A DNA stretch of 64,000 bases from Rhodobacteraceae bacterium QY30 (GTDB taxonomy: Bacteria; Pseudomonadota; Alphaproteobacteria; Rhodobacterales; Rhodobacteraceae): contig CP023454.1 in assembly GCA_002356635.1 (NCBI GenBank), positions 3,022,501 to 3,086,500 of the forward strand. Reading direction: 5' to 3'. The translations under genes and the position numbers were made by a program. The notes under the pieces are model-generated. The model did not search any database, was not told where the DNA came from, and saw only the letters and a program-made list of their open reading frames with translations. Shown here piece after piece: positions 8,227-17,087 of this stretch (position 1 is its first letter; the number at the start of each line of letters is the position of its first letter).

Positions 8227-9339
8227 ATGATGCGTCTTTTGGAACTGCCCACGAACTTTCGTCCCGGCGGAATTCAGCGCCATGTGCTGGACCTGACGGC
8301 CTACCTGCGCGGGCGGGGCCATCAGGTCACGCTGGCAGGGGATGGCGGAGCCTGGGCAGGGGTCGGCCGCGACCCGGATCACCTGCACCTGGGGCTGAAT
8401 GATGTGGCGGAACTGGGTGGCGCCCTGCCGCGCAGGCTGGCGCACCTGCCGCTGCGGGCCTGGCAACTGCGCAAACTCCTGAAGGCGCGGCGGATCGAGC
8501 TGATCCACGCCCATGAAACCGCGCCGACGCTGGTGGCCGACCTGGCGCGCCGCGGCCTTGGCATCCCGCTGGTGATGACCTTCCACGGCTCCGCCCCCGA
8601 ACGAGAGGCCGCGGTGGCCGCGATGGGCCGGCGCGCCGACCTGGTGATCTCGCCCAGCCGCGCGGGGATCGAGGCGCTGGTCGCCAAAGGCCTGCCGCCC
8701 GCCAAGGCCCGGGTGCTGGGCCTGGGCATCACCCGCACGCCCGCGCCCCGGGCGGAGGAGGCGCTGACGCTGCGGCGCCAGATCCTGGACGGGCGCGACG
8801 GGCCGCTGATCCTGTCGCTGTCGCGGCTTCAGGTCCAGAAGGGCATCGACGTCATGGTCGAGGTTGCGGCGCGGGTGCAGGAACGGCACCCCGGCGTCGT
8901 CTTTGCGGTGGCAGGCGGCGGCCCGCTGGAGGCCGAGGTGCGCGCCTGGGCCGAAGCGGCAGGCGTGGCAGGCGCGATGCGCTTTCTTGGCCCGATCTCG
9001 ACCGTTCCGCTGCATCTGGCGGCGGCGGATCTGTTCCTGCTGACCTCGCGCTGGGAAAACCTGCCGATTTCCATCGTCGAAGCCTTTCGGGCCGGGCTGC
9101 CCGTCGTCGCCACCGACTGCGGCGGCGTGCGCGAACTTGTGGATGACACGGTGGGCCGTCTCTGCCGGGTCGAGGATGCTGCCGGAATCTCCGCGGACCT
9201 GAGCGCCCTGATCGAGGATCCGGTACTCCGGTCGCGCAAGGCGGCCGCGGCGCGGGCCCGGTCGGAGGAGGCGCGGTTCGACCCGGACGCCGTCCATGCC
9301 ACGTTCGAAGCAGCCTACCGAGATGTTCTGGGCCAGTAA
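8227..9339 (+). CDS. Glycosyltransferase family 4
   Basis: A 370-residue GT-B enzyme. The N-terminal NFRPGGIQRHVLDLTAYL has the GG loop of GT4 acceptor domains. LILSLSRLQVQKGIDVMVE is the start of the nucleotide-sugar domain, and SRWENLPISIVEAFRAGLPVV gives the E-x7-E motif. Tandem ATG codons at 8227 and 8230 make the exact start uncertain by one residue. It is a single-gene plus-strand unit, divergent from the flippase and convergent with the deacetylase, whose stop lies only 12 bases away. It probably builds the repeat unit of the same polysaccharide; the sugar transferred is unknown. Confidence 0.83.
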   Translation: MMRLLELPTNFRPGGIQRHVLDLTAYLRGRGHQVTLAGDGGAWAGVGRDPDHLHLGLNDVAELGGALPRRLAHLPLRAWQLRKLLKARRIELIHAHETAPTLVADLARRGLGIPLVMTFHGSAPEREAAVAAMGRRADLVISPSRAGIEALVAKGLPPAKARVLGLGITRTPAPRAEEALTLRRQILDGRDGPLILSLSRLQVQKGIDVMVEVAARVQERHPGVVFAVAGGGPLEAEVRAWAEAAGVAGAMRFLGPISTVPLHLAAADLFLLTSRWENLPISIVEAFRAGLPVVATDCGGVRELVDDTVGRLCRVEDAAGISADLSALIEDPVLRSRKAAAARARSEEARFDPDAVHATFEAAYRDVLGQ

Positions 9340-9350
9340 GGAACGCGCTG

Positions 9351-10109
9351 TCATAGCCCGGCCCAGGGTGACAAAAGCCGCGCCCGGGCGGCGCGAAGCG
9401 CGCGGCGCCGCAGCATGTAGCCGCGGCCGCGCCCCGCCAGATGGTCGGACCAGCGGTGGCGGTCCGCGAAATAGAACATCTCGATCCGCGGCAGGTCCAG
9501 CAGGTTGCTGTTGGGGGTGGCGCTGGCCAGACGGGTGCTGACCGACGTGGCGTAGCCCGCGCGCCCGATGGCGGCCCGCACCCGGGCGTCCGCCAGGCCA
9601 TAGGGCGGCGCGATGTGGCGGACAGGGCGGGCCAGCCGCGCCTCAAGGATCTGGCGCGACTGCGTTACCTCCCGGTCCAGTTCGGGTTCGGACAAGGATG
9701 TCAGTGCCGGATGGCTGAGGGTGTGGCTGCCAAAACCGCAGCCCGCCGCCGCCAGATCGTGCACCGTGTCCCAGTCCATCAGTGGACGGGGTGGCGATGC
9801 GATGCCGCGCCAGCCTTCGACGCTGCCCAGGTAATCGGTCGGCAGATAGACCATCGCCGGAAAGCCATGCCGCTTCAGAAGCGGCCAGGCGGTTTCCGCG
9901 AAATCCTGAAATCCGTCATCGAAGGTCAGGACAACGGCGCGGGGCACGCGGATGCGCCCTTCGGCCAGGTCGTCCAGCGTCAGCACGGGGACACCGGACG
10001 CGGCCAGAACCTCCATCTGCATCGCGAAGACCTCCGGCCCGATGGCGGTCGCGCCGCCCCGTTCCGAGATCGAGTGATACATCAGAATGTCGATGCGGCG
10101 ATCCGCCAA
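9351..10109 (-). CDS. Polysaccharide deacetylase (NodB-homology, CE4)
   Basis: A 252-residue CE4 enzyme that would remove acetyl groups from N- or O-acetylated sugars with a divalent metal. Visible motifs are MYHSI near the N-terminus, TFDDG (catalytic base and metal Asp, residues 62-66), SHTLSHP (metal His about 129 and 133) and IAPPYG (motif 3). The best start is a TTG at 10109, three bases after the stop of the FAD-enzyme gene and preceded by GAGGAC; no ATG fits before the MYHS motif. No signal peptide is seen, so it may act on a cytoplasmic or lipid-linked intermediate. It is the last gene of the seven-gene minus-strand operon. Confidence 0.82.
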   Translation of the reverse strand: MADRRIDILMYHSISERGGATAIGPEVFAMQMEVLAASGVPVLTLDDLAEGRIRVPRAVVLTFDDGFQDFAETAWPLLKRHGFPAMVYLPTDYLGSVEGWRGIASPPRPLMDWDTVHDLAAAGCGFGSHTLSHPALTSLSEPELDREVTQSRQILEARLARPVRHIAPPYGLADARVRAAIGRAGYATSVSTRLASATPNSNLLDLPRIEMFYFADRHRWSDHLAGRGRGYMLRRRALRAARARLLSPWAGL

Positions 10110-10112
10110 GGT

Positions 10113-11549
10113 TCAGTCCTCGACCCTGTGGCTTTCGAACTCCTGCCGGTGGGCGGCCCAGCGGTCATGGTCGATCCCACCTTCTGGGGTCAGGCTGTCG
10201 GCCGCACCATAGGCCATCGCGAAGGCATGGTGGGTGTTGTCATGCGCGAACAGACCCTGACGGCCAAAGCTGAGGAAGCCTTCAAGGCCCAGAAGCCAAC
10301 GGTCGATGGTTTCGAAGTGGCGCTGGTAATCCAGATCGTAGACCGGATATGCCTGCCCCAGCCGCCGTGTCTGGCACCCCAGGACCGGCACCGTCACCGG
10401 CAGGCCGACGCTGGCCAGCCAGTCGCAATAATGGCGGCCCAGCTCCTCGTCCGACATCGACCACCACTTTTCACCCGGATCGCAGGGCAGTTCCGCGCAG
10501 AGGATGGTGCGCCCCTTGGGTCCTGTGGCCGAGTTGTAGTTCTTCGGTTCGGACATGCGGCTGATCGGGATCGACAGTTCGGGGAAGTAATGCGCGTCAT
10601 ATTCGGTGAACTGGTCGGTCCCCAGGATCAGATAGACCAGGATCATCCCGCGGAACCGCATCGCCTGCGCGGCTGCCAGCACCTCGGGCGGCGGCGGGGG
10701 GTCCATCAGGCGGACCGCGGCCGTCAGGGGGATCGTCGAAAAGACCTGGTCGGCAGTGTGACGGACCTCGATCCCGTCGCGTCGGGACACAAGGCCCGTG
10801 ACGCGGTTTCCGACCCGCTCGATCCTCAGGATATCGGATCCCAGTTCCAGCCGCGCACCCCGGTCGCTGGCCGCCTTCATCATCGCCTGCGAGATCTGCC
10901 CGAAGCCCTGGCGCGGGTAATAGAACCGTCCTGTCGTGGCGCCGCGCATACCGGGCAGCATTCGGGCCATCTTCATCAGGATCTTTCCGACCGACCCGCT
11001 GGAAACCCGCCGTTCCGCCAGCGTCACGGCCAGCTTGTCGGGGTCAAGCCCCCAAAGCTTTCGGACATAGGGAAAGTAGAAATGTTCCGAAATGGTCCGG
11101 CCCAAGCCATCGTAGAGGATGGTCTTGAAGGTCCGCGGGCCCTTCGACTTGCCCCGCAGGGGCTTCAGCAGGCTGTCGGCGATCAGACTGGCTGCAAAAC
11201 GCTTGGGCAAGCGCCGCACTGCGTCGGCGGGTTTCAGCGGGAAGTGGATCCACTGGCCCCCCAGCCGGATCCGGCCATGCCGCGGCTGCAAAAGCAGGTC
11301 AGGCCCCAGCAGGCCCTTCACATCCTCGATCACCGAAGGATCGGCGACCGGGTGGAACCGGTGCGATCCATAGTCGCACCAGATGCCGTCGATCTGGAAC
11401 GAGGTCGAGTTGCCACCGACGCGATCCGCGCGCTCCAGCACCTCGACATGAGCCTGATCGTTCTTGACCAGCGCATAGGCGGCGGCGATGCCGGCCGGCC
11501 CCGCGCCCAGAATGGTGATGCGGGGTTTGCTGGGCATCGGTCGGTTCAC
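10113..11549 (-). CDS. FAD-dependent oxidoreductase (amine-oxidase / UDP-galactopyranose-mutase-like)
   Basis: A protein of about 478 residues with an N-terminal FAD site (ITILGAGPAGIAAAYAL), then the E-R-x5-GG motif (VLERADRVGGNS). A YYPRQGFGQISQAM segment matches the glycine-rich motif seen in flavin amine oxidase and Glf/protoporphyrinogen-oxidase-like proteins of polysaccharide loci. A GTG start at 11549 overlaps the upstream stop (GTGA); an ATG at 11537 is the alternative. Family members in such loci often rearrange or oxidise nucleotide- or lipid-linked sugars without net redox change, but the reaction cannot be fixed here. It is translationally coupled to the membrane protein upstream and to the deacetylase downstream. 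Confidence 0.75.
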   Translation of the reverse strand: MNRPMPSKPRITILGAGPAGIAAAYALVKNDQAHVEVLERADRVGGNSTSFQIDGIWCDYGSHRFHPVADPSVIEDVKGLLGPDLLLQPRHGRIRLGGQWIHFPLKPADAVRRLPKRFAASLIADSLLKPLRGKSKGPRTFKTILYDGLGRTISEHFYFPYVRKLWGLDPDKLAVTLAERRVSSGSVGKILMKMARMLPGMRGATTGRFYYPRQGFGQISQAMMKAASDRGARLELGSDILRIERVGNRVTGLVSRRDGIEVRHTADQVFSTIPLTAAVRLMDPPPPPEVLAAAQAMRFRGMILVYLILGTDQFTEYDAHYFPELSIPISRMSEPKNYNSATGPKGRTILCAELPCDPGEKWWSMSDEELGRHYCDWLASVGLPVTVPVLGCQTRRLGQAYPVYDLDYQRHFETIDRWLLGLEGFLSFGRQGLFAHDNTHHAFAMAYGAADSLTPEGGIDHDRWAAHRQEFESHRVED

Positions 11550-12517
11550 TGCATTCCATCCTTTACTGCCGGGCCGCGCGGAATCAGCCCGACGCCCGAA
11601 ACCATCAACACCAGCGCGCCCAGCAGGCCGCCGCTCCACAAGATCGCCTGCCAGGCCAGCCCGGCGGCGACGACCGGCGCGGCTGCTGCGCCGAAGGGTA
11701 CCAGAAGCGCCGCAAGCGTGCTTTCCCGCACACCCAGTCCGCCCATCGACACCGGAAGGGTGGCGATGATCTTGGCCAGCGGCCAGGCGAACAGCCAGGC
11801 GGCCACGGGGAGGTGGACCCCCATCACCTCGGCCAGGCGGATCGAAAGCCAGACCAGAAGCGCCTGGATAAGGGTGGACAGAACCAGGGTGCCGAACAGG
11901 CGCAGGGGCTGGCGTCCCAGCGTGGCGAAGGCATCCGACAGCCGCAGCACCAGCCCTTGTGCCGGCAGGCCCGGGTGCCGGGACCAGATCCCGCGAACCA
12001 CCGGCGGGAAAAGGTAAAGCGCCACCGCAAACCCGGCCACGACCAGACCCGCCGCGGTAAAGGCCAGCACGGCATTGCCGCCCTGCCCTCCGCCCAGCAG
12101 CAGCATTCCCGTCAGCGACAGGATGGCCAGCGCCATCAGGTCGATCATGCGGTCGCCGATGGCCCCCGCCGCCACGCGCGGCCCGTCGCGCATCGAGACA
12201 TGCGCCACCGCCGCCCGCACAGCATCGCCCCCCGCGGCACCGGGCAGGCATAGGTTGGCCGCAAGCCCCGCGAAATGCGCCCGTAGTGCCGTCGCGAAGG
12301 CAATGGGCCGGTCCATCAGCCACCACCATTTTGTCGCCGCCGCGACATGGGCGCAGCAGAACAGGGCCAGCGTCCCCAGGAACAGCGGCAGGGAAATCCG
12401 GCCGAAGCCTTCCATGATCGCCTGTTGCGGCAGGAACCAGAAGATCAGGCCCAGCGCGACCGCCGATCCGGCGGCGCGCATCCCCCACTTCCGCATGGCC
12501 TTTCCCCCGACCGCCAT
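11546..12517 (-). CDS. LPG-synthase-type membrane protein (UPF0104, flippase-like)
   Basis: A 323-residue integral membrane protein with about eight hydrophobic segments, matching the lysylphosphatidylglycerol synthase transmembrane family. Typical features are a KWWWLMDRP segment in the first third, LPGAAGGDAVRA (the conserved PG..GGD motif near residue 95) and GGLGVRESTLAALL in the C-terminal part. The soluble aminoacyl-transferase domain of MprF is absent, so it is the flippase-like half only. Next to a polyprenol-phosphate-type GT2 it could flip a lipid-linked sugar. It starts one base after the GT2 stop and overlaps the FAD-enzyme gene by four bases. Confidence 0.78.
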   Translation of the reverse strand: MAVGGKAMRKWGMRAAGSAVALGLIFWFLPQQAIMEGFGRISLPLFLGTLALFCCAHVAAATKWWWLMDRPIAFATALRAHFAGLAANLCLPGAAGGDAVRAAVAHVSMRDGPRVAAGAIGDRMIDLMALAILSLTGMLLLGGGQGGNAVLAFTAAGLVVAGFAVALYLFPPVVRGIWSRHPGLPAQGLVLRLSDAFATLGRQPLRLFGTLVLSTLIQALLVWLSIRLAEVMGVHLPVAAWLFAWPLAKIIATLPVSMGGLGVRESTLAALLVPFGAAAAPVVAAGLAWQAILWSGGLLGALVLMVSGVGLIPRGPAVKDGMQ

Positions 12518-12518
12518 G

Positions 12519-13460
12519 TCAGGGCCGCAGATGCAGGCGCGAGATCATGTCCGCGATCAGGCCCAGCGACCAGATGATCAGCGCCGAGAGGAAAGCGAAG
12601 ATCGTCGTCTCGGACAGGTTGTCCATCCAGATGTCATAGATGAACTTGACCGCGCCCAAACCCATCAGCACCAGCCCGAAGGGGATGAAGACCCGCAGCG
12701 GATTGAATAGGGTGGTCATCCTGAGGACCAGGATGATGAAGTTGATGAAGTCCACCGGGCGGATCTTCGACTTGCCCACCCGCTTGCCATACTGGATCGG
12801 CGTGTAGATCATCCGCTTGCCGTTGCACGACATGCAAAGCGTGATCGTCGTGGTGAAGCTGAACTTCTGCGGCAGAAGCGGGATGAAGGGCACCAGCTCG
12901 GACTTGCGGAACACGCGCAGGCCCGAGTTCAGATCGTTCAGCCGCCGCTCGGCCAGGAACGAGGCGAAGGTGTTCAGGATCCACTTCGCCGGCTTGCGGA
13001 TCATCGGCACATTCTTCATCGCGGCGCCACGATCGCCCACCACCATGTCCTGGTTGCGGCACATGGCCAGCATCGGCGGCAGATAGCGCGCCGGATAGGT
13101 GCCGTCGGCGTCGATGATCGCCACGTATTCGTATTGCGCCAGCCTGATCCCGCGCTTCAGACTGGCGCCATAGCCGGTGTTGACCTGGTTGCTATCGACG
13201 ATGGCGCCGGTTTCCCGCGCGATCTCCAGCGTCCGGTCGGTCGAGCCGTCGTCGATGACGATGATTTCATAGGGAATGCCCAAGGGTTCCAGCTCGGCCC
13301 GGATGTCCTCGACCGTGTGGCGCACCGCGCCTTCCTCGTTGTAGGCGGGGATCACCACCGACAGCGACATGCCGGTCACGTCGTGAACCGCAGCGTCGCG
13401 CGGCAGGGTTGCCGTTCCATCCATCACTCGTTCCTCTGTCTTTACGGTCACTTGGTTCAT
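12519..13460 (-). CDS. Glycosyltransferase family 2, polyprenol-phosphate sugar synthase type
   Basis: A 313-residue GT-A enzyme. SLSVVIPAYNEEGAV begins the nucleotide-binding half, VIDDGSTDRT carries the first Asp pair, and IIDADGTYPARYL is the DxD-like metal site. Two hydrophobic segments near the C-terminus (FIPFGLVLMGLGAVKFIY and the final FAFLSALIIWSLGLIADMI) are typical of the ArnC/GtrB/dolichol-phosphate-mannose-synthase group, which makes undecaprenyl-phosphate sugars. Those lipid-linked sugars are donors for GT-C enzymes such as the GT39 protein at 1069. The gene lies 18 bases after the preceding GT2 gene in the operon. Confidence 0.82.
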   Translation of the reverse strand: MNQVTVKTEERVMDGTATLPRDAAVHDVTGMSLSVVIPAYNEEGAVRHTVEDIRAELEPLGIPYEIIVIDDGSTDRTLEIARETGAIVDSNQVNTGYGASLKRGIRLAQYEYVAIIDADGTYPARYLPPMLAMCRNQDMVVGDRGAAMKNVPMIRKPAKWILNTFASFLAERRLNDLNSGLRVFRKSELVPFIPLLPQKFSFTTTITLCMSCNGKRMIYTPIQYGKRVGKSKIRPVDFINFIILVLRMTTLFNPLRVFIPFGLVLMGLGAVKFIYDIWMDNLSETTIFAFLSALIIWSLGLIADMISRLHLRP

Positions 13461-13478
13461 GGCGCGGTCAGCCCCCGG

Positions 13479-14489
13479 TCATGGAACATGCAGGCGGTTC
13501 TTCACGCCCAGCACGTGATATTCGAACAGGCACCAGGCGAAAGCCCCGGCGGAATAGATGTAGTAGATCTGGTGATAGGCCAGCGAAGCGGCGGCGAAGG
13601 CCAGGCCGCCCCGGGCATAAAGGAATTTCGCAAAGCGCCGGTTCACCGCAACGGCCAGCGCCGCCAGCGCCAGCGCTACGGGCCAGACCGCCGGCACGAC
13701 CGGCAATGCCAGCACCGACAGGACCAGCACCCCCGCCAGCACCGCCTTGGCCTTTTCCGCGTCCGAGGTGTTCAGGTCGTTCGTGACACCTTCGCGGGAG
13801 ATCATCAGCCGCGCCCATGGCAGCGCCCGGCGAAAGATGTCGGTGAAGATGGCGTTCCGGGGCGTCCAGACCTTCAGGTGCTTGCCCAGCAGCGTGGGGT
13901 CGACGGCAATCCGGGCGCCGGTGGCCCGGATGCGGTAGCCCAGTTCGATATCCTCGATCGAGGGCACCTTGTAGGTGTTCACATCGAACCCGCCGACCTT
14001 CTGGAACACATCCTTGCGGACGGCGCCGCAGCCCGCCCAGAAGGTCTGGGCATCGCGCCGCGCGGTCTGGTGGTAGAAACGGTGCGTCAGGTTCTTGTAG
14101 CGTGAAAACCACGGGGTGCCGTCGGGCGTGTCGTCATAGGATCCGAACACCGCGCCGATGGTCGGGTCAGCAAAGGCGGCGGCCACCTTCTGCGCGCCAT
14201 CCGGCCAGGCGATCACGTCGCTGTCGACGAACCACAGCACATCGCCCACCGCCTGTTGCGCGGCGTAGTTGCGCGCCGCGCCCGGCCCGCCGTTCTTCGG
14301 CATGGTCAGCACCCGGGCCCCAAGGCTGCGCGCCACCTCGGCCGTGCGGTCGGGCGAGACGTCATCGACCACGATCACCTCTGCCACCTCGCCGCGGGAC
14401 AGCATGCCGATCAGCGGTGCCAGAACCCGGGGCATGAGCTTTTCCGCGCCCCAGGCCGGCATGATCACCGAGATGCGGACGTTTGTCAT
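13479..14489 (-). CDS. Glycosyltransferase family 2
   Basis: A 336-residue GT-A enzyme: ISVIMPAWGAEKL, VVDDVSPDRTAEVARSLGARV and WFVDSDVIAWPDG (DxD) make the donor and metal site. FWAGCGAVRKDVFQKVGGFD and EDIELGYRIRATGARI (the ED catalytic-base motif) complete the acceptor side. Hydrophobic stretches in the C-terminal third suggest membrane anchoring. The ATG overlaps the stop of the upstream membrane-protein gene (ATGA). A processive or chain-initiating role cannot be separated from sequence alone. Confidence 0.83.
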   Translation of the reverse strand: MTNVRISVIMPAWGAEKLMPRVLAPLIGMLSRGEVAEVIVVDDVSPDRTAEVARSLGARVLTMPKNGGPGAARNYAAQQAVGDVLWFVDSDVIAWPDGAQKVAAAFADPTIGAVFGSYDDTPDGTPWFSRYKNLTHRFYHQTARRDAQTFWAGCGAVRKDVFQKVGGFDVNTYKVPSIEDIELGYRIRATGARIAVDPTLLGKHLKVWTPRNAIFTDIFRRALPWARLMISREGVTNDLNTSDAEKAKAVLAGVLVLSVLALPVVPAVWPVALALAALAVAVNRRFAKFLYARGGLAFAAASLAYHQIYYIYSAGAFAWCLFEYHVLGVKNRLHVP

Positions 14490-15976
14490 TCCACCCTCCG
14501 GTAGGGGCGCAGCGCCACCATCGTCATCAGCGTCGCCATCAGCGGCAGAAGCCAGATCACCCGCGCGCCGTAGCGCGTGGCGGGCTGCGAGATCCCGCCG
14601 CAGACCAGCGCATTGGCGAGGATTCCCGCCAGAACCACCAGCGCCAGCGCCCGCACCTCCGCCGGGATCCGTCCGGGCAACAGGGTCAGAAGCACGATCA
14701 GCAACAGCGCGGCGCCGTAAAGCACCGTCTGCACGAAGGTGACCGGTCCGATCCAGGCATCCATCGGCGCCAGCCGCCCCAGCGCCAGCGGTCCCGAAAG
14801 CGCGCCGGTCACGTCGACATTCGCGGTTTGCTGCGACGGCGTGGGAATGGTCATGTCGACCGAGAACATGGTCGTCTGGATCAGCATGTTCCGGACGAAG
14901 GCCAGCGTCGTCTGGACCGGCGCTTCCTTCAGCACGTCCAGGAAGAAGCGGACCTGTTCCTGCGCCACGCCCACCTGCTTCTCAGGCGGCAGCAGTCGGA
15001 AGGAGCCCAGTTCGGGGTTGGTCTGAAAGACGATGTGGCTGGCTGTGAACCGCATCGGATTGTCGGAATGGCTCAACGCCTCGGCCAGCGCGCAGGTGGC
15101 GATGGCGGGATCGGGACAATGGCGCTCCAGGTAGTTGCGGCCGGGGCCGTCCTGGATCAGGCGCGCGGTGATGAAGGGCTTGATGATGACATCGGATTTG
15201 GCCACGGCGCTGGCCGCCGCCCGCAGCGCCATCTGTTCGCCATATCCCACCGCCAGAACCGCCGCGACCAGCGTCGGCAAAAGCCACCAGCGCCGGTGAC
15301 CAAGGACCGCCCCGACGATGACCGCCACCGGAAGCATCAGAACCGCGATCGCCAGGTGGGACAGGTGCGACATGATGGCAAAGCTGGCCATCGCCAGCGC
15401 CAGTGCGATTTCCCACCACCGCATCTGCCGGCCATAGACGGACAAAAGCGCCAGGTTCAGGATCATGATCGGCGTCAACGCATCCGGCATCAGGTAGGCG
15501 ATGAAGAACGGCAGCGAACCCAGGCTGGCGACGATGATCGGCAGCGCGACGAAGGGCGCGACCCGCGTCCCCTGCCCTGAACGAAGGACGACGCGCGCCA
15601 TCAGCCAGACCGACAGGAAAACCCCGATCACGTTCAGCGCGATCAGCCCTTCCAGCGCGCCCAGCCGGTCGAACACCCCGGCAAACAGCGCATAGACCGC
15701 CGAGCGGGAACCATCGACGGTGCCCTTCACGGCCACATCTGCGGCCGGGGCTGCGGCGCCGTCCTGCCCGGGGGTGCTGACGGCGGGGATATCGGCGCGC
15801 CAGCCCAGCTGGCCCAGCGCGGTTTCGCCTTGGGCGACGTACCCCCCGGTGTCGAAATAGAACAGCGGCGCGCCGTTCAGGATCAGCACGGAAAGCATCG
15901 CAGCCAGGGCCATCGCGATCCAGACCGGGCCGGCCAGGACACGGGAGGCGACGGGACGATCGGACACAAGGCTCAT
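14486..15976 (-). CDS. Multi-pass membrane protein of unknown function in polysaccharide operon
   Basis: A 496-residue protein with an N-terminal membrane anchor ([25 protein letters not shown]), a soluble stretch rich in Ala/Gly, and eight or more further hydrophobic segments (for example [20 protein letters not shown] and [17 protein letters not shown]). After a large loop of about 150 residues, three C-terminal helices follow. I do not recognise the family. The topology resembles polymerases, ligases and GT-C glycosyltransferases of polysaccharide loci, and the big loop between helix blocks would then be periplasmic. The start at 15976 is chosen because its ATG overlaps the stop of the decarboxylase gene. 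Confidence 0.6.
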   Translation of the reverse strand: MSLVSDRPVASRVLAGPVWIAMALAAMLSVLILNGAPLFYFDTGGYVAQGETALGQLGWRADIPAVSTPGQDGAAAPAADVAVKGTVDGSRSAVYALFAGVFDRLGALEGLIALNVIGVFLSVWLMARVVLRSGQGTRVAPFVALPIIVASLGSLPFFIAYLMPDALTPIMILNLALLSVYGRQMRWWEIALALAMASFAIMSHLSHLAIAVLMLPVAVIVGAVLGHRRWWLLPTLVAAVLAVGYGEQMALRAAASAVAKSDVIIKPFITARLIQDGPGRNYLERHCPDPAIATCALAEALSHSDNPMRFTASHIVFQTNPELGSFRLLPPEKQVGVAQEQVRFFLDVLKEAPVQTTLAFVRNMLIQTTMFSVDMTIPTPSQQTANVDVTGALSGPLALGRLAPMDAWIGPVTFVQTVLYGAALLLIVLLTLLPGRIPAEVRALALVVLAGILANALVCGGISQPATRYGARVIWLLPLMATLMTMVALRPYRRVE

Positions 15977-16950
15977 GGATGGGTGCCCTTGTCGGCCGCC
16001 AATGTCTGGCGAAGGTCGCGGAAGTAGGCGATGGTCGCGGCCAGCCCTGTTTCCAGGTCGACCGACGGCTCCCACCCCAGCCGGGTGCGGGCCTGGGTGA
16101 TGTCGGGCTGGCGCTGGACCGGATCGTCATGCGGCAGCGGCGCGTGGATCAGTTCGGAGGACGACCCCGTCAGGCGGATCACCGCCTCGGCCAGTTCGCG
16201 GATGGTCATCTCGACGGGGTTGCCGATGTTGATGGGGCCCGTGACCTCATCCCCCGTGTTCATCAGCCGCACCAGACCGTCGATCAGGTCCGACACGAAA
16301 CAGAAGGACCGGGTCTGCGTCCCTGCGCCGTAGATCGTGATCGGTTCACCCGCCAGCGCCTGCATGATGAAGTTCGACACGACCCGCCCGTCCTGCGGGT
16401 GCATCCGCGGACCATAGGTGTTGAAGATCCGGGCGACCTTGATGCGCAGCTTGTGCTGGCGGTGGTAATCGAAGAACAGCGTCTCGGCGCAACGCTTGCC
16501 TTCGTCATAGCAGGACCGGAAGCCGATCGGGTTGACGTTGCCCCAGTAATCCTCGGTCTGGGGGTGCACCACCGGATCGCCGTAGACCTCGGACGTGCTG
16601 GCCTGAAGGATCCTTGCGCGCAGGCGCTTGGCCAGCCCCAGCATGTTGATCGCGCCATGCACCGATGTCTTGGTCGTCTGCACCGGGTCGTGCTGGTAAT
16701 GGATCGGGCTGGCCGGGCAGGCCAGATTGTAGATCTCGTCCACCTCGACATACAGCGGGAAGGTCACGTCATGGCGCATGACCTCGAACCGCGGGCTGTC
16801 CATCAGATGCGCCACGTTCGACCGCCGGCCGGTGAAGAAGTTGTCGACGCACAGAACGTCGTGCCCCTCTCCAAGAAGCCGTTCGCACAGATGCGACCCA
16901 AGAAATCCTGCGCCGCCCGTAACAAGGATGCGCTTCGACGTGATGCTCAT
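15973..16950 (-). CDS. UDP-glucuronate decarboxylase (UDP-xylose synthase) or close SDR epimerase
   Basis: A 325-residue extended SDR enzyme. [11 protein letters not shown] binds [19 protein letters not shown] and the TSEVYGDP segment line the sugar site, and Tyr148/Lys152 in [10 protein letters not shown] form the YxxxK catalytic pair. The [11 protein letters not shown] and ACPASP stretches and the [21 protein letters not shown] block are characteristic of UXS enzymes, which convert UDP-glucuronate to UDP-xylose and CO2 through a 4-keto intermediate. Its substrate would come from the Ugd at 44723. It is the first gene of the minus-strand polysaccharide operon. Confidence 0.85.
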   Translation of the reverse strand: MSITSKRILVTGGAGFLGSHLCERLLGEGHDVLCVDNFFTGRRSNVAHLMDSPRFEVMRHDVTFPLYVEVDEIYNLACPASPIHYQHDPVQTTKTSVHGAINMLGLAKRLRARILQASTSEVYGDPVVHPQTEDYWGNVNPIGFRSCYDEGKRCAETLFFDYHRQHKLRIKVARIFNTYGPRMHPQDGRVVSNFIMQALAGEPITIYGAGTQTRSFCFVSDLIDGLVRLMNTGDEVTGPINIGNPVEMTIRELAEAVIRLTGSSSELIHAPLPHDDPVQRQPDITQARTRLGWEPSVDLETGLAATIAYFRDLRQTLAADKGTHP

Positions 16951-17008
16951 GCTTCCAACTTCCGCGTTTCTTCCGGGGCCTCCAAAGAGCGGAGCCCCGC
17001 CATCGCAG

Positions 17009-17043
17009 CACTGTTCCAGATTCTTCCGGTATCGGGAACAGTG
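17009..17043. repeat. Inverted repeat between CmoA-like and decarboxylase genes
   Basis: CACTGTTCC at 17009-17017 and GGAACAGTG at 17035-17043 are perfect nine-base arms separated by 17 bases. It lies in the 137-base gap upstream of the UDP-glucuronate decarboxylase start. No T-run follows on either strand, so an operator for the polysaccharide operon is as likely as a terminator. Confidence 0.35.
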
Positions 17044-17087
17044 TCGACAGAATTAAGACGAATCTTCATGATCCGCCTGCCTTCCGG

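Noticed and set aside
9441-12017. An 858-codon plus-strand open frame over the deacetylase, FAD-enzyme and membrane-protein genes
   Set aside because: Low-complexity Arg/Gln/Pro/His product and full overlap with three well-supported minus-strand genes.
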